From: Chimonanthus salicifolius
Taxonomy: Eukaryota; Streptophyta; Magnoliopsida; Laurales; Calycanthaceae
Direction of reading: 5' to 3'
Length of the DNA stretch: 64,000 bases
Assembly: GCA_013350335.1 (NCBI GenBank)
Contig: CM023540.1
Location: forward strand, 60,240,962-60,304,961
Position 1 is the first letter of the stretch. Each line of letters begins with the position of its first letter. A model generated the notes under the pieces. The model saw nothing but the letters and a program-made list of their open reading frames with translations, ran no database searches and was not told the origin of the DNA. Both the position numbers and the translations under genes were made by a program. This document shows, piece by piece, positions 20,387 through 34,300 of the stretch.

Positions 20387-23300
20387 TCAGTCCTGATACA
20401 CTGGATCAGCTAACTCAACCTCGGTCTCTTCTTCTGGAGTGGGGAACGATAAAAATGGCTTTAAACGTTGCCCATTAACTTTGAATGTACGACCACTCGT
20501 AGGATGCCTGATCTCTACTGCCCCATATGGGAATACGGATGAAACAATGAATGGACCTATCCATTTGGACCTTAACTTCCCAGGAAAAAGATGCATCCTT
20601 GACTCGTACAACAAGACCTTCTGACCAACTGTAAAAGATTTTCTCAATATGTGTTTATCATGAAACACTTTCATTCGGTCTTTGTACTTTTTAGCCGTGT
20701 CATAGGCTTCATTTCGTAATTCCTCCAGCTCAACAAGCTGAAGTTTCCGATGTTGTCCAGCAGAGTCTAGAGCAAAATTGAAATTTTTGATTGCCCAATA
20801 GGCTTTGTGCTCTAACTCGACCGGAAGATGACATGCCTTCCCATAGACCAGACGGTAGGGTGACATTCCTATAGGCGTTTTGAAAGCTGTACGGTATGCC
20901 CATAGTGCGTCAATGAGTCTGGAAGACCAATCTTTCCGATTTGGATTGATTGTCTTCTCGAGAATACGCTTAATTTCTCTATTCGAAATTTCCACTTGGC
21001 CACTTGTTTGTGGGTGATAAGGAGTAGCCACTTTATGCGTCACCCCATATGATTTTAACAAATTAGCAAATGGGCGGTTGCAAAAGTGTTTACCCCCATC
21101 ACTAATGATGGTTCGTGGAATTCCAAATCGAGAGAAAACGTTTTCTTTAATGAAGCGAAGGACAACCTTGTGGTCATTGGTTTTGCATGCCACCGCTTCG
21201 ACCCATTTTGACACATAGTCAACCCCTACAAGGATATATTGATTGCCAAAAGAATTAGGAAATGGTCCCATGAAATCGATGCCCCAAACATCAAAAAGCT
21301 CAATGGTTAGGATGGGGTTTAAAGGCATCATATTTCTACGAGAGATACTTCCCAATCTTTGACACCTATTACACGAGACACAGAAAGTGTGGGTGTCTCG
21401 AAACATGGAGGGCCAATAAAATCCACACTGCAAAATTTTTGCAGTTGTCTTTCTTGTGCTAAAATGCCCTCCACAGGCCTGGTCATGGCAGAAACTTATG
21501 ACACGATTTTGCTCTTCTTCTGGGACACACCGACGAATGATTTGGTCCGCACAGTGTTTAAACAGATAAGGGTCATCCCAAATAAAACTTTTGACCTGGA
21601 ACAGAAACTTAGACCTATCTTGCTTAGTCCAATGCGGGGGCATTTGGCTAGTAACAAGATAGTTCACAATATCGGCAAACCATGGTACTTGGGACACTGA
21701 CATGAGTTGCTCATCAGGGAAGGACTCAGTGATAGGACGGGTCTCATCGGTGAACTCAGTTATCAATCTAGATAAGTGGTCTGCTACTACATTCTCGGAA
21801 CCTTTCTTGTCCCGGATTTCCATATCAAACTCTTGTAGTAGCAATATCCATCGGATCAGGCGAGACTTAGCATCCTTCTTAGAAAGGAGATACTTAAGTG
21901 CTGCATGATCAGAATAGATAATGACTTTCGAACCTACTAAGTAGGATCGAAACTTATCTAACGCAAAAACAACTGCTAACAACTCTTTTTCCGTGGTGGA
22001 ATAATGGAGCTGAGCGTCATTGAGAGTTTTGCTAGCATAGTAGATAACATGAGGCAACCGATTTAGCCTTTGTCCTAAAACGGCTCCGACTGCATAATCG
22101 GAGGCATCGCACATAATTTCGAAGGGGACAGACCAAACAGGTGGTTGTATTATCGGAGCGGAGGTCAGAGCGGTTTTCAATTTTTCAAAGGCTTTAATGC
22201 ACTCATCATCAAAATTGAAATTAGCATCCTTGGCCAAGAGTTTACAGAGAGGTTTTGAAACCTTACTGAAATCTTTTATAAACCTCCTGTAAAAACCAGC
22301 ATGACCTAAGAATGACCTAATCTCTCTAACGGTTTGGGGTCTTGGTAAATTAGAGATCAAGTTGACCTTTGCCTTGTCCACTTCGATACCCTTTTCAGAG
22401 ATAATGTGCCCTAGTACTATGCCGTTTTTCACCATAAAGTGACATTTTTCCCAATTCAATACCAGGTTCTTTTCTTTGCACCTGATTAGCACAAGGCTTA
22501 GATGGTGCAGGCACTGGTCAAAAGTGGACCCAAACACAGAGAAGTCATCCATGAAGACTTCTAGGAAACGTTCGACCATATCGGAGAAAATACTGATCAT
22601 GCACCGTTGAAAAGTGGCTGGTGCATTGCACAATCCGAATGGCATACGACGATATGCGAACGTACCAAAAGGACATGTGAAGGTGGTCTTCTCCTGATCC
22701 TCAGGAGCAACGTAGATCTGGTTATAGCCGGAATAACCATCAAGGAAGCAATAAAATGCATGACCGGCTAACCGTTCAAGCATCTGATCGATGAACGGAA
22801 GAGGAAAATGGTCCTTTCGAGTGACAGTGTTTAGCTTACGGTAGTCAATGCAAACTCTCCAACCCGTTTGGATGCGGGTTGGTACCAACTCATTATCCTG
22901 ATTTTTGACTACCGTAACACCCGATTTCTTAGGTACAACCTGTATCGGACTCACCCATTTACTATCGGAGATCGGGTAGATAATACCCGTCTCGAGAAGT
23001 TTTAAAATCTCAGCTCGTACCACATCCTGCATTGCCGAATTTAGCCGTCTCTGTGGTTCTCTGGATGTCTTGGAATTTTCTTCCAAGTGAATTTTATGCA
23101 TGACCACAGATGGGCTAATTCCTTTGTGATCGGCAATGGACCATCCTATAGCTTCACGGTGATCTCTTAAAATAGCAAGGAGTTTAGACTCCTGCTCAGA
23201 AGTTAAATCGGAAGCTATGATCACAGGTAACGTTTCTGATGGTCCAAGATAAGAATATTTCAATGTCTCAGGAAGTGGCTTAAGCTCTAACTTTGGTGGC

Positions 23301-25891
23301 TTCTCGATAGAGGGGATCAGTACAGATTGACTAATAGGGAGAGGTTCAAATTTGGAGAACCTTCGCACATATGGAGATGCGTCAAATATTTCGTTCACTT
23401 CTTGTTTACCATCTTCATTGAAGTCTGTGCCATAAGTGGACAGAGTCTTCTCAAATGGGTCATCACAAATGAAGTGAAGGAAGGACTCTTGAACAGAACT
23501 CTGAATCATGTTAACCTCATATGGATCGTCTGTGCAAAAAGGTTGTCGACATAGGCCAAACACATTGAGTTCTGTTGTCAGATCTCCAAATGACAACTTA
23601 AGCATACCATTTTGGCAATTAATAACAGCTTTCGCAGTGGCCAAAAATGGTCGTCCTAAAATAACCGGAATGTGCCCACTTTCGTTCTGAACTGGTTGTG
23701 TATCCAGCACAACAAAATCGACCGGAAAGTAGAATTTGTCTACTTTCACCAGAACGTCTTCTATCACACCCCTTGGAATTTTTACAGAGCGGTCAGCTAA
23801 CTGTAGTGTGATAGGAGTGGGCTTAAGCTCTCCCAGCCCCAACTGCTCATAAACGGAGTATGGCAGTAGGCTAACACTAGCTCCCAAATCTAATAAGGCC
23901 CTTTCAACTTCATATGTGCCAATGGTGCATGCAATGGTTGGGCACCCAGGGTCCTTATGTTTAATTGGGAACGGTTGTTGGAGAAGAGCACTTGCATTTT
24001 CTGCTAGAAATGCCTTTACGGGAACATTAGTTTTCCGTTTTGCCGTACAGAGGTCTTTAAGAAACTTAGCGTACGAGGGTATCTGATTGATGGCATCTAG
24101 TAGAGGAATATTGATATTGACATTTTTGAAAACCTCTAATATGTCACCATAAGGTACCCCTTGCTTAGTGATGAGCCTCTGAGGGTACGGAGCCCTAGGT
24201 ACGTAAGTTTTTCTAGCAGATGGATCCGGTTCGTTTTGGACTGGGGATGATCTAGATGGGTCATCCTGATGCTTGGAATGACCAGTGGCCTGGTCTTCCG
24301 GTTGCGGAGGTAATTTTACTTTATTATCTACCTGTCTCCCGGATCTCAAGGCAATAATGGAGTTAGCGTCTTCTGGATTAGACGATGAAACTTCATTTTG
24401 GCCCTTAGGGTTTGGGATAGGCTGACTTGGAAATTTACCTTTCTCCCTATCTCCTATTACAGTGGCTAATTGCCCAAGCTGTGTCTCAAGCTTGTGCATA
24501 GCCTGTTGGGTAGACTGCATGAACTGTTGCAACGTATCCTTGAGAGAGGGCTTACGTTGTTGAGATGGACCAGATTGATAAGACTGATTTGACTGAGCTG
24601 GATTGGATTGATAAGACTGATTTGACTGGGCTGGATGATTTTGAGATTGATGGAATGGTTGATTCTGAGGTGGTTGGTATGGTGGATTTTGATATGGTGG
24701 ACCTTGATATTGAGGGGGTCCTTGATATTGAGGGGGTCCTTGACCTACAGGAGGTTGGTTCTGGCGCCAAGAAAAATTGGGATGATTCCGCCAATTAGGA
24801 TTGTATGTGGCAGAGAAAGGGGTTCCCTGCTGTCTCCCGAAATTATTGAGTGCGTTGGCCTGTTCGGTTGAGCACTCAGTGTTAGGTCCAAAGGAAGGAC
24901 AGTTTTGGGCAGTGTGTCCTAAGTTAGAACACATTGCGCAAACCTCTACATTCAATCCTACTGTTGGGTTCATCGCCTGGGTCATCGCTAACGTATCGAT
25001 TTTCTTTGTTAAGTTTGCGATTGCAAGCTTAACATCAAAGTCGGTACTAACTTCGTATAAACCTCCTCTTTTTGAGGTTTGGGCTGAATTATCCCTTTTG
25101 GAGAAGTCCCATCGCTGAGAACTTACTGCCAAGGTTTCTAAGAAATTCCATCCATTGGTTGCAGTTAGCATCAAAAATTCCCCACCCTTCATAGACTCGA
25201 CCATTGTGCGGTTTGAGATGGTTAAACCATCATAAAAGAATTGCACGAGTCTACCCGTTTCAAATCCGTGGTGGGGACATTTATTCAACGTATCTTTGAA
25301 TCTTTCCCATGATTCATAGAATTGTTCACCCTCTTTCTGATTAAAATTTGAAATTTCTTTCTTGAGGGCGTTAGTTTTAGATACAGGGAAAAATTTATTC
25401 AAAAATTTGTTGGCTAACAGATCCCAAGTTGTGATGGAATTTGGAGGTAGAGAATTTAGCCAAGATTTCGCTTTTTCTTTAAGAGAAAAAGGAAATAATC
25501 GAAGTTTGATGGATTCATCAGAGATGCCTTGAAGTCTGATGGTGGCGCAGATTTCTAAAAATTCTTTGATGTGTAGGTAAGGATCCTCATGATCAAAACC
25601 ATGGAAAGTGGGTAGAAGATGTAATAGGGCTGGTTTGAGTTCAAAGGCTGCATTAGTTGGTGGGACAACTATGCTTGATGGTGTATTGGGAGTGACTGCT
25701 GAAAAATAATCTTGGAGGGTTCTCTCTTCGATTCTTTCTTCGGCCATTTTGGGTGATGGTGGTGGTGATGGAGTTGGATTGTCTATGACTGAGCTAGACT
25801 GAGCTCCGGACACAATAATCGGTAAATCGGCAGAAGACTTGACTCGAACTAAACGGTTGTGTGAATCACGATACCAATATTTCATACACAA
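20387..25891 (-). CDS. gag-pol: Element B Gag-Pol polyprotein, intact
   Basis: A single 1,834-codon frame encodes the whole replication machinery. Approximate residues: Gag core 85-270 ([36 protein letters not shown]), CCHC knuckle 315-330 ([14 protein letters not shown]), Pro/Gln/Ser-rich repeats 370-446, protease near 667 ([13 protein letters not shown], with Leu where Ser/Thr is usual in DS/TGA), RT from about 1010 ([20 protein letters not shown]) with the catalytic FMDDFSVFG near 1113, RNase H near 1258 ([13 protein letters not shown]), integrase zinc-binding part 1467-1510, and core residues in GIDFMGP (1538), SDGGKHF (1597) and an Asp-35-Glu spacing ending at GQVE. No chromodomain follows. 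No stop or frameshift is present. Translation may begin at 25891 or at the internal Met of [14 protein letters not shown] (about codon 49). Confidence 0.97.
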   Translation of the reverse strand: MCMKYWYRDSHNRLVRVKSSADLPIIVSGAQSSSVIDNPTPSPPPSPKMAEERIEERTLQDYFSAVTPNTPSSIVVPPTNAAFELKPALLHLLPTFHGFDHEDPYLHIKEFLEICATIRLQGISDESIKLRLFPFSLKEKAKSWLNSLPPNSITTWDLLANKFLNKFFPVSKTNALKKEISNFNQKEGEQFYESWERFKDTLNKCPHHGFETGRLVQFFYDGLTISNRTMVESMKGGEFLMLTATNGWNFLETLAVSSQRWDFSKRDNSAQTSKRGGLYEVSTDFDVKLAIANLTKKIDTLAMTQAMNPTVGLNVEVCAMCSNLGHTAQNCPSFGPNTECSTEQANALNNFGRQQGTPFSATYNPNWRNHPNFSWRQNQPPVGQGPPQYQGPPQYQGPPYQNPPYQPPQNQPFHQSQNHPAQSNQSYQSNPAQSNQSYQSGPSQQRKPSLKDTLQQFMQSTQQAMHKLETQLGQLATVIGDREKGKFPSQPIPNPKGQNEVSSSNPEDANSIIALRSGRQVDNKVKLPPQPEDQATGHSKHQDDPSRSSPVQNEPDPSARKTYVPRAPYPQRLITKQGVPYGDILEVFKNVNINIPLLDAINQIPSYAKFLKDLCTAKRKTNVPVKAFLAENASALLQQPFPIKHKDPGCPTIACTIGTYEVERALLDLGASVSLLPYSVYEQLGLGELKPTPITLQLADRSVKIPRGVIEDVLVKVDKFYFPVDFVVLDTQPVQNESGHIPVILGRPFLATAKAVINCQNGMLKLSFGDLTTELNVFGLCRQPFCTDDPYEVNMIQSSVQESFLHFICDDPFEKTLSTYGTDFNEDGKQEVNEIFDASPYVRRFSKFEPLPISQSVLIPSIEKPPKLELKPLPETLKYSYLGPSETLPVIIASDLTSEQESKLLAILRDHREAIGWSIADHKGISPSVVMHKIHLEENSKTSREPQRRLNSAMQDVVRAEILKLLETGIIYPISDSKWVSPIQVVPKKSGVTVVKNQDNELVPTRIQTGWRVCIDYRKLNTVTRKDHFPLPFIDQMLERLAGHAFYCFLDGYSGYNQIYVAPEDQEKTTFTCPFGTFAYRRMPFGLCNAPATFQRCMISIFSDMVERFLEVFMDDFSVFGSTFDQCLHHLSLVLIRCKEKNLVLNWEKCHFMVKNGIVLGHIISEKGIEVDKAKVNLISNLPRPQTVREIRSFLGHAGFYRRFIKDFSKVSKPLCKLLAKDANFNFDDECIKAFEKLKTALTSAPIIQPPVWSVPFEIMCDASDYAVGAVLGQRLNRLPHVIYYASKTLNDAQLHYSTTEKELLAVVFALDKFRSYLVGSKVIIYSDHAALKYLLSKKDAKSRLIRWILLLQEFDMEIRDKKGSENVVADHLSRLITEFTDETRPITESFPDEQLMSVSQVPWFADIVNYLVTSQMPPHWTKQDRSKFLFQVKSFIWDDPYLFKHCADQIIRRCVPEEEQNRVISFCHDQACGGHFSTRKTTAKILQCGFYWPSMFRDTHTFCVSCNRCQRLGSISRRNMMPLNPILTIELFDVWGIDFMGPFPNSFGNQYILVGVDYVSKWVEAVACKTNDHKVVLRFIKENVFSRFGIPRTIISDGGKHFCNRPFANLLKSYGVTHKVATPYHPQTSGQVEISNREIKRILEKTINPNRKDWSSRLIDALWAYRTAFKTPIGMSPYRLVYGKACHLPVELEHKAYWAIKNFNFALDSAGQHRKLQLVELEELRNEAYDTAKKYKDRMKVFHDKHILRKSFTVGQKVLLYESRMHLFPGKLRSKWIGPFIVSSVFPYGAVEIRHPTSGRTFKVNGQRLKPFLSFPTPEEETEVELADPVYQD

Positions 25892-26815
25892 TCACGCTCA
25901 TTCATGTTCATCCAAATTCACACAAGAAGAATGCCTAAATCTAAATTTGAATTGCAATAATGCAATCAAAATTTTTTTATTGGGACCCTAAGGATTGTTT
26001 CTAGATTGCTCCTACTTTTCTCTCCAAATAATCTAAGTCTTCGATGAGAGCTTAACCACAATCATGGCCAGGTAAGTTCCCAGGTAAGTGGAGGAGCACA
26101 CGGCATCTGCATTTCCACTTATCCTTAGGCTCTTTACACCTTGGTGACAGAACTAATCCTAGACACCATGATTGAAGATAAAATATTCACCGGTTACAAA
26201 AATTAATTTAGATTAAAAAGGTTCCTATTGAGCATGAAACCCTAAATTCTAGCCTAATGGTTCCTTAATTGATTTTATTAGGGAAGTGCATGAACCAATT
26301 TTACTAGTCTTATTTTTCTAAGTATTGTGAAAATGCAATCCTAGATTACCATACAGCATTCAAATCAATATACAAACATTAATAAAACAATCTAAACTAA
26401 TGCATGAATACTAACAACCTAGATGCATGGACAGATTAAATGCAAATAATAATAAATAACACCCTAAATAAATCTATATGAATGCATGAGATAAATAAAA
26501 AAAATTAAAAGCTCACCTTAGCCTTTTATGCATATTTTCAGCAATTTTTTTTTTTTTAAGCGCGCATTTTTAAGCTTTGCGAAACGTTTAGCCTTTTGTG
26601 CATATCCCCATCGATTTTTAAGCGCAGCGTAAATAAAATTCCTGCAAAACAGACAATAAAAAGTTTTGGTGAAGATTCTAATTCAAATAAAATAAATAAA
26701 TAAATAAATAAATGAATAAGTTAGATGAAATTCTAAATTAAGACATATCTGCAGTATTAGATTTTATTTTCAAAAATCACATAATTTAATAGCACACAAT
26801 TTTTATTTCGAGATT
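25892..26815 (-). other. Element B 5' leader
   Basis: About 920 bases lie between primer site and gag-pol, A/T-rich with an AATA microsatellite-like run near 26690-26712. It contains an 18-nt word (ACACGGCATCTGCATTTC, 26098-26115) that also occurs once in each LTR (16151-16168, 28185-28202 approximately). No reading frame is supported. Confidence 0.7.
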
Positions 26816-26833
26816 TCCCCGGCAACGGCGCCA
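26816..26833 (-). promoter_or_regulatory. Primer-binding site of element B (tRNA-Asp)
   Basis: The plus strand reads TCCCCGGCAACGGCGCCA, identical to the 3' end of plant tRNA-Asp(GTC) including CCA. The element-sense strand is therefore fully complementary to it over 18 nt. Six bases (26834-26839) separate it from the LTR. A tRNA-Asp primer is characteristic of Athila-type elements. Confidence 0.93.
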
Positions 26834-26839
26834 AAAACT

Positions 26840-29800
26840 TGTTGTGAAATTTTAAATTACTCGCAAGCGTACGAACCGATTTATAGTATAGAGCATGAGT
26901 GCGAGGTCGTACCCAAGGGAAATCTACAAAATATATGTACGAAATAAAAAAATTGTACTATTTAAAAATGATGTGATTTAAGGAAATAATTTTCTAAAAC
27001 ATTTAGTTATAATCTTAATTTAAAACCATGAATAGTTTTGATAAATTTTTGAGAAAAAGAAAAATAAATCAAAAAATAAATTTTTTACATAATCTACAAT
27101 GGAATCGGGTCAAGCATTCGAAGTACCATGTTATCCGATTTAAAAACAAAAACATGGCCTAGACTATGAAATATTCTGGAATTATTAAACATAATTCAAG
27201 TTTCTTATTTAATAAAATTCTAATTAAAATAATAATTAAATCGGGATATTTCAAATCAAGCCTTAGGCTTGAGCGGGTTTTAAACTTGTGTTTCCCCAAT
27301 TCTAAAACAACCGTTCTTGATAAGAACCTTAGACTGGAGAGACGGCAAGTCCCACTGATCCTAAAAGGGGTTCCACTTTTCATTGAAAAAATCCTCAAAT
27401 TAATTTGTTTCATGAAGTTCTTAAAAAGAATTAAAATTAAATTGAAAACCATCATTATTTAATATTTAACAATTGAGAATATCATACATCTAAACAAACC
27501 GCCATGAATTTTATTTAAAAATTCAGAAATAAATTACAATTCTCTTTTGGATTTGACATAAAGATAAAAATAAAAATAAAATAACTTACAAGAAAATTAT
27601 TTATTTTTCTCCTGTCTTTTGTCGTCCAACTGCAGCCTTCAATGTCTTGCCCGGTTCAACCTTCAATGGATCTAAAGCCTTGAATTTATAGAAGATGAGG
27701 GATGAGATAAGAGACCCTTCAAATTTGATCGGATGAGAGACCCATTCAATTTCAAATTCAGAAGTTCAAATTCAGCCGGGATAAGTCAGTCGGCAATAAC
27801 TGAGAGTTTTTATCTCTTTTCTCTTCATCGGCTAACTCAACCTCTTTTCCTTTTTTGTTTCTATCTTATCTTTTCTTCAAAACACTTATCTCTTCATTTT
27901 TTTCTGCTTTCAGGTTAGCCCTCCTTCTCAGACTTCTCTCTGGATGGGCTTACTTTGCAGCTCTATCTTATCTCTTCTCTCCTTCACGCCTCTATCTTCT
28001 CTTTGTTTAAACCCAGCTGTACACGGCAGCTGTTTCTTTACCTGCCTCTCTGCTTATCTTATCCTTCTTTGCTGGCAGCTGCCTTTTCTTTTCTTCTTCT
28101 TCTTGCTTCACGCTTCTATCTGGGAGCTCTTATCCCTTTTTTTTTCTCTGCTCTTATCCCCTCTTATCAGATTCCAAGCTACACGGCATCTGCATTTCGA
28201 ACCCAGCTGAGGATCAGCTGCTTCTTATCCTCATCTTTCTTATCTTTATCTTCTATTCCTCCTCCTTATCTCTACTGATTCAAAACTAGCTGCTGGGTGC
28301 TGCCGAGATTTGCTGGTTTGGGTTCACTGTTCCACCGTCGCTTACTGCTGCCATCTATCTCATCTCAGCTTGGCTCTCTTCTTCTGTGTGCCTCAGACGG
28401 CTGCCTCTACACTCTCTTCTCAGCTGCCGTTCTGTTCATCTCAGATGGCTGCCGTGCTCAACTGTTTGGATTCTGCATCAGTCGACTGCCTTCAGCTTCT
28501 CCTTTCATGCTGCTCTCCACTGTGTGCGGCGCTGGTTGCCTCTGCTGTCTGCAATGCTGGCTTCCCGGCTGGAGACGCTGTCTTGCTGTGTGCACTCTCG
28601 GCTGCTGTCTCTGTTCTCACTGCTCGGCTGCTGCTCGGGCGCTGCCCGCTGGAGACGCTGATTGCTGCTTTTGCATCAGCTCTTTTTGCAATCGGTGCTG
28701 CTCTGTCTGCTCTCCATCGTCTCTGGCTGCTGCTTTGCTGTTCTGCTCACAGTTGGCTGCTCTGCTTCAGCCAACATTGGGCGCTGGCTGCCCTCTGCTT
28801 TCTGTTCTCTTCTCTGCTCGGAGCTGCTCTGCTTGCCAACTCTGTATGGCTGCCCTGCTTCCTACTCCGCCATCGATCGCTGCTCATCTCAGCTGGCTGC
28901 TCATGTGGGCAGCAAACTGACGCTGCTACCACTGTCACCGCTGGCTGTTCTGCTTCTCTTCAGCTGGCTGCCGTTCAGCCTCTGCTTACTCGGTCTCTGC
29001 TCGGACTGCTTGGCTGCTGCTCGGATTGAACAGATGTGGTCTCAGCTGACTGCTGTGTCACGGTGCTGGCTACAGCTGCTGTGTCTGTTGGTTACAGCTC
29101 TTGTTGCTCTGCCTCTGCTGCAATCTTCTCTTCTTTCGGCTCTGCTCGGATTGCCAGCTTTGCTTGGCTGTCCTTCTTTCTCTTCTCTGATGCCGATCTC
29201 AACTGCTGCCGTCTGTTTGGTTCAGCCGGCTGTCTCTGCATACAGTGCTGGCTGTCGTTTGGGCGGAACCTTGCTGCTGCCGTTCAGCTGCCGCTGCTTC
29301 AGCTCTGCCTCTGCTCCACTGCCTCTGCTGCACTGCCGTGTCAGCTGTGCACCTTGGGCACTGCTGCTGCTCTGGTGCGCCGCTGGTTGCTGCCGCCTCT
29401 GCTCATAGCTGCTCCACCATCGGCCCAGCTTTCTCATTTCTTCTATCAGTCTTCTCCCATGATAATTCCTGCAAACAGATAAAAGAAAAGAATAGAAAAG
29501 AAATAGAAAATAGAAGAAGAAATGGTAAGAGTTCCTTTAGGCGACGGGCATCCCGATCGACAATAAATGAGAGGGGTTGGCCGATAAAACTTGACTTTCA
29601 CTTGAATTTGGAAAATGAAATATTAATAGAAAGTTATAGGTTCTGAAAACCCCACTAGTTTAACCAACTTGACCTGACCCTTCTGAAATTGACGTCGACC
29701 GTATTTTTGACTTTCTATCATTTTTATTTTTATTTTCTTTTCTTTTTTTTATATTTCTCAAAATAAACTATAAAAAACTAAAAACAACCCTAAACATATC

Positions 29801-29871
29801 TAATATTTATAAAATAAAGACTAATTAGTCTAATATTAAAGGGCAAAATTGTAATTTTACGGTGTTCATCA
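26840..29871 (-). repeat. Element B 5' LTR
   Basis: This 3,032-bp copy of the LTR has the same ends as the 14806-17882 copy. By eye the differences are two C/T changes near 26953, G/A near 27476, A/T near 29163, A/C near 29371, a 1-bp indel near 28625 and a 44-bp deletion near 29313. As 5' LTR it should hold the promoter, but no TATA box could be assigned with confidence. The CTG/CAG-rich block is at about 28294-29410. Confidence 0.95.
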
Positions 29872-31292
29872 CACACACCATGGCCGAACCCATGGTCTAT
29901 TAATTTTCCTTATTTACAATATTGCTATCCATGGCTACCATTCCATTATTCTAACCCTTCATTCATTAAAATAAACCCTAGTGGGGTTCGGCCATACACC
30001 ATGGCTGAACCTCACTCATAGAGGTAATCCAACCGTTCCCATCACTTTCTAAATTAATGACATCTTCCATGGGGTTCGGCCATACACCATGGCCTAACCC
30101 TATGGTTCAAAATCTTTTTTTAAAAAATCATTCATCCTTGATCCTCCATGATCTAAATACATGTAACCAATTCTATATTTCTCCATGTAAAACCTTTTAA
30201 AAATATGAATAATTTTCCATGGAGTTCATCCTTCAAAAACCCATAATCATTACCAACACACCTCCATGGGGTTCGTCCATGAAAATGGCCGAACCCTATA
30301 CATTCATCCAAACCTTGTAAAACCGTTTAAAACCATAAGCATAACTCTATGATTTTCATCCTCCAAACTTCCATTAAAAATCACCAAAGTCCTTCCATGG
30401 GGTTCGGCCATACAACATGGCCGAACCCTATGGTTCATCCCTTTTCATTAAGCCTCAACATTCACCCCTTAATTTTCTTCCATGGGGTTCGGCCATACCA
30501 CATGGCCGAACCCTATGGTTCCTTATTTTAAACAAAATTATCAAACTACTTACTTACAGGTTCCGCGACTCCTCCGGCTTTCCTTCGCTTGTTCTTGCTC
30601 TTCCAATCTTTTTCTTTCTTAGCCTCTTTTTTCTTGATCTTTCACACAGCCGAGATTGATCTTATTGCCAGAGCACTAGCGTCAACCCTTGTTGATTTGG
30701 ATGTGCCATGCGCCTCTTGTGTCTCTCCTTTTATCAACTTCCAATCATTCCTAATTAGAAGGTGCCATGCGCTCCTCTTGTCCTTCTTTTATTAATCTCC
30801 AAGCAATCCTATCTTAGAAGGTGCCGACCCTTCATTTTAGCACTTGTCCAAATAACGCTCTTAATCAAGGGAAGGACCCCTTTTTAGAGACACTCTTACG
30901 CATAAACATGGGTATGCCTATCTTCATACACGGCAAAGCAATCTTTATTTAATTTTAGACAATTCCCTAATGCCATTTTTAACAAAGGAAAGACCCCTCT
31001 TAAAGAGATCCCAGCGCATCATCTTGGATGTGTAAATCTTCTATACACGGCCAAGCAACCTTTCAATTTAGTAATCCCCTTATGCGTATAATCATTTAAT
31101 CTAGATAGATATATTACATTACCATTTTAATTCAGCCCCATTTAATTCTATTAAAACCATTTACACAATCGGTTGGGTCTTAATTGGGCAATGACCCAAC
31201 ACTTTACCCATTTAAGTTCCATATCTAATAATTCACAAATTAAATGGGTGATTTTCATATATATTAATAACTTGGAAAACCGGGGTGTTACA

Positions 31293-31330
31293 ATGCAACC
31301 CTCTTTTTAAAATTTTCGTCCTGAAAATCG
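31293..31330 (-). promoter_or_regulatory. Element C polypurine tract with upstream hairpin
   Basis: In element sense arms ATTTTC and GAAAAT enclose the loop AGGAC (plus-strand 31312-31328). A/G-rich AAAAAGAGGG follows, running up to the 3' LTR at 31292. The same arrangement stands before the element D 3' LTR (40919-40954). It marks the probable plus-strand primer. Confidence 0.78.
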
Positions 31331-31369
31331 AATGAAGTACGGTTTCAAATATTTACATAAATAGCTCAG

Positions 31370-34300
31370 GATGAGCTATCCTCATTTCCGACTAGAGTTC
31401 CCATGTGGCTTTCTCAATGCCATGTCGATCCCATACCACCTTGACAAACTGGATCGCTCGGTTACGTAATACCCCTTGTTCTATGTCCACCACTCAGACA
31501 GGTTTTTCGACTATGTCATGTCGTCTTGGACCTCTATGTCTTGTATGTTCAGTACATGAGAGGGATCAGGATTGTACTTCCTCAACATCGATATATGGAA
31601 CACATCGTGCAAAGATGCCAACTGTGAAGGGAGTGCCAATTGATAAACCACGTCCCCCATCCTTCTAATAATTGGAAACGGTCCCACATATCTTGGCGAC
31701 AATTTCCCCTTCTTTCCAAATCTCATGTGTCCCTTTCGTGGTGAGACTTTCAAGAACACCATGTCTCCCACTTCAAATTCAAGGAACCTCCTCCTCTTGT
31801 CAGCATAGCACTTCTGACGACTTTGCGCAGTCAATAGATGCTGCCGTATCAACTGTATCTACGTTGTAGTCTCTACAACTAACTCAGGTCCAATTAGTAC
31901 AGGCTCACCGGCCTCTGTCCAGCACTCAAGTGATCTACATGGTCTACCATATAATGCCTCAAATGGAGCCATTTGGATTCTTGCCTGGTAACTGTTGTTG
32001 TAGGAGAATTCGACCAATGGAAAATGATCCTCCCATGCACCCTTGAAATCTAGTACGCATGCTCTCAATATATCCTCCAATGTTTGTATTGTCCTCTCAG
32101 GCTGCCCATCAGTCTATGGATGGAATGTTGTGCTAGTTAGTAGATCTATTCTCATGGCCGACTGCATGCTCTGCCATACTCTGTCAGTGAATCGACCATC
32201 TCTGTCGGACACAATAGTCCGAGGTATACCATGCAATCTGATGATATCCTTGATATATCGCCGACCTAAAGTCTCAGATGAGTCTATCATCCTGATGGGA
32301 ATGAAATGTACAGACTTGGTCAGTCGGTCTACCACGACCCATATCGCATCGTTTCCCTTTGAAGACCTTGGCAACCTTGTCACAAAATCCATGGAGATGT
32401 GCTACCATTTCCATTCCGGTACTGGTAAGGGTTTGAGCAACCCTGGTGGCTTCTGATGTTCTGTCTTAACCTGCTGACACATTAAGCAATGAGCCACAAA
32501 TTCTTCCACATCCCTTTTGAGTCCGTGCCACCAGTAATGTCTCTTCAGGTCGTGATACATCTTGGTACTGCCCAGATGAATAAAGAGTTTGGTCTGATGT
32601 GCCTCAATCAGTAACTCTTTTCTGCAGCTCTTAGGCACATATGTCCTTCCTCGGAGTACAAGATCCTGTCCTGGTTGTAACTCCCATTCCAGTATGACTT
32701 CATCAGTAGACAACTTGGCCCATATCTCCTCCGCTTCCGAGTTTATCCATTGCTCCTGTTCAATCTTGGTAACCATGTTGGACCGTTTGATCAAATTGTA
32801 CATACTCCCATGGTTATTGATATATAAATTGAACTCTCGTATGGTATTCAGCAACTCCCATTCTGTCCTGATTAAACATGCCACTGATGCAAGCGATATG
32901 CGGCTGAGGGCATCTGCCACCTTTTTCGCCTTGCCAGGGTGATAACAAAATGCGAGCTCATAATCCTGCAGATATTCCATCCATCTGCGCTGCATCAGGT
33001 TGAGCTCTTTCTTATCAAATAAGTACTTCAAGCTCTTATGATCTGAAAACACTTCAAATTTCTCGCCATATAGATAATGTCTCCAGTTTTTGAGAGCGAA
33101 GACCACTGCTGCTAGTTCAAGATCGTGCATAGGATAGAGGCGTTCATGTATTTTCAATTGTCTTGAACCATAAGCCACCACATGAGAACTTTGACTGAGT
33201 GAACACCCTAGTCTCTCTCCTGAAGCTTCGCAATATACCTCATAACCTTTGCCTCTTTCTGGCAAAATTAAGATAGGAGCAGTTGTAAGTCTCTCCTTCA
33301 ATTCTTCAAATCTCTAATTGCACAGATTTGACCACTCATATTTGACTCCTTTCTGAGTGAGTCGAGTAAGTGGAGATACAATTTTTGAGAAGTCCATGAT
33401 AAACTTCCGATAGTAGCCAGCCAATCCCAGAAAGCTACAGATCTCAGTCACATTTTTCGGTGCCTTCCAATCTCTTACCGCCGCCACCTTGCCCTGATCC
33501 ACAGCTTTACTTTCTGCTGATATAACATGCCCCAAAAAGTTAACCTCAGATAACCAAAATTCACATTTGCTGGCTTTGGCAATAGTTTGTTCTTCCTCAA
33601 AGTGTCTAGAACTATTCTCAGGTGCTCAGCATGTTCTTCCTTAATTTTGGAATAGATTAGGATGTCATCAATAAATACAATAACAAACTGATCCAAGTGA
33701 GGACGGAAGATCCCGTTCATTAAATCCATGAACACAGCCGGTGCATTGGTGAGTCCAAACGGCATGACTACAAACTCATAGAGTCCATACCGCTTTCTGA
33801 AGGCTGTCTTCTCTATGTCCTCCTCCCTAACCCGGATTTGATGGTATCCGGACATCAGGTCAATCTTAGAGAAATGACTAGAACCTCTAAGTTGATCAAA
33901 TAGATCATCGATCTTGGGTAGAGGATACTTGTTCCTGACTGATAGCTGGTTCAGTTTTCGGTAATCAACACACATACAAAGTGAGCCATCCTTCTTCTTC
34001 AGAAATAAAACCGGAGCTCCCCAAGCTGATGTACTGTTCCGGATGCAACCCAGTCTGAGCAGTTCATCAATCTGTTTCTTTAGCTCGGACATCTCTACTG
34101 GTGCCATCCGATAGTGTGGTAATGACACAGGTGAAGTGCCAGGATTCAACTTGATTTCAAAATTAATCTCCCTCATGGGAGGCAAGCTAGGGAGTTCTTT
34201 TGGGAATACATCCACATAATCCTTTACTATTGCCAGGAATTCAGCCACAGGTGGCTTGTTGATTTAGATATTGTTCAATACCAGATGACTCAACCCTTCA

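Larger units (their letters stand above)
14806..29871 (-). mobile_element. Element B: young, full-length Athila-like Ty3/gypsy retrotransposon
   Basis: B is 15,066 bp, bounded by TG...CA ends and the target duplication CACAC (14801-14805 and 29872-29876). On the minus strand it has a 5' LTR (26840-29871, 3,032 bp), a tRNA-Asp primer site (26816-26833), a leader, an intact 1,834-codon gag-pol (25891-20387), a 143-codon extra frame (20014-19583), a polypurine tract (from 17883) and a 3' LTR (14806-17882, 3,077 bp). By eye the LTRs differ by about five substitutions, a 1-bp indel and a 44-bp indel, which indicates recent insertion. The PBS, long LTRs, protease DLGAS and [11 protein letters not shown] point to Athila within the Tat/Athila branch. 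Confidence 0.95.
13511..31292 (-). repeat. Element C 3' LTR, split by element B
   Basis: The two parts are 13511-14805 and 29877-31292. Joined after removing B and one CACAC copy, they match the 5' LTR at 36150-38846 from end to end. Contents are a U5-like end, the GGAGTGTGGC block in two copies (14163-14330), palindromes at 14651, 14791 (split), 29983, 30071, 30268, 30399 and 30484, and a terminal part with GGGTCTTAATTGGGC. It encodes nothing. Confidence 0.92.

Noticed and set aside
26816..26833. Possible tRNA-Asp gene
   Set aside because: Only the last 18 bases match, encoded next to an LTR. It is a primer-binding site and no cloverleaf surrounds it.
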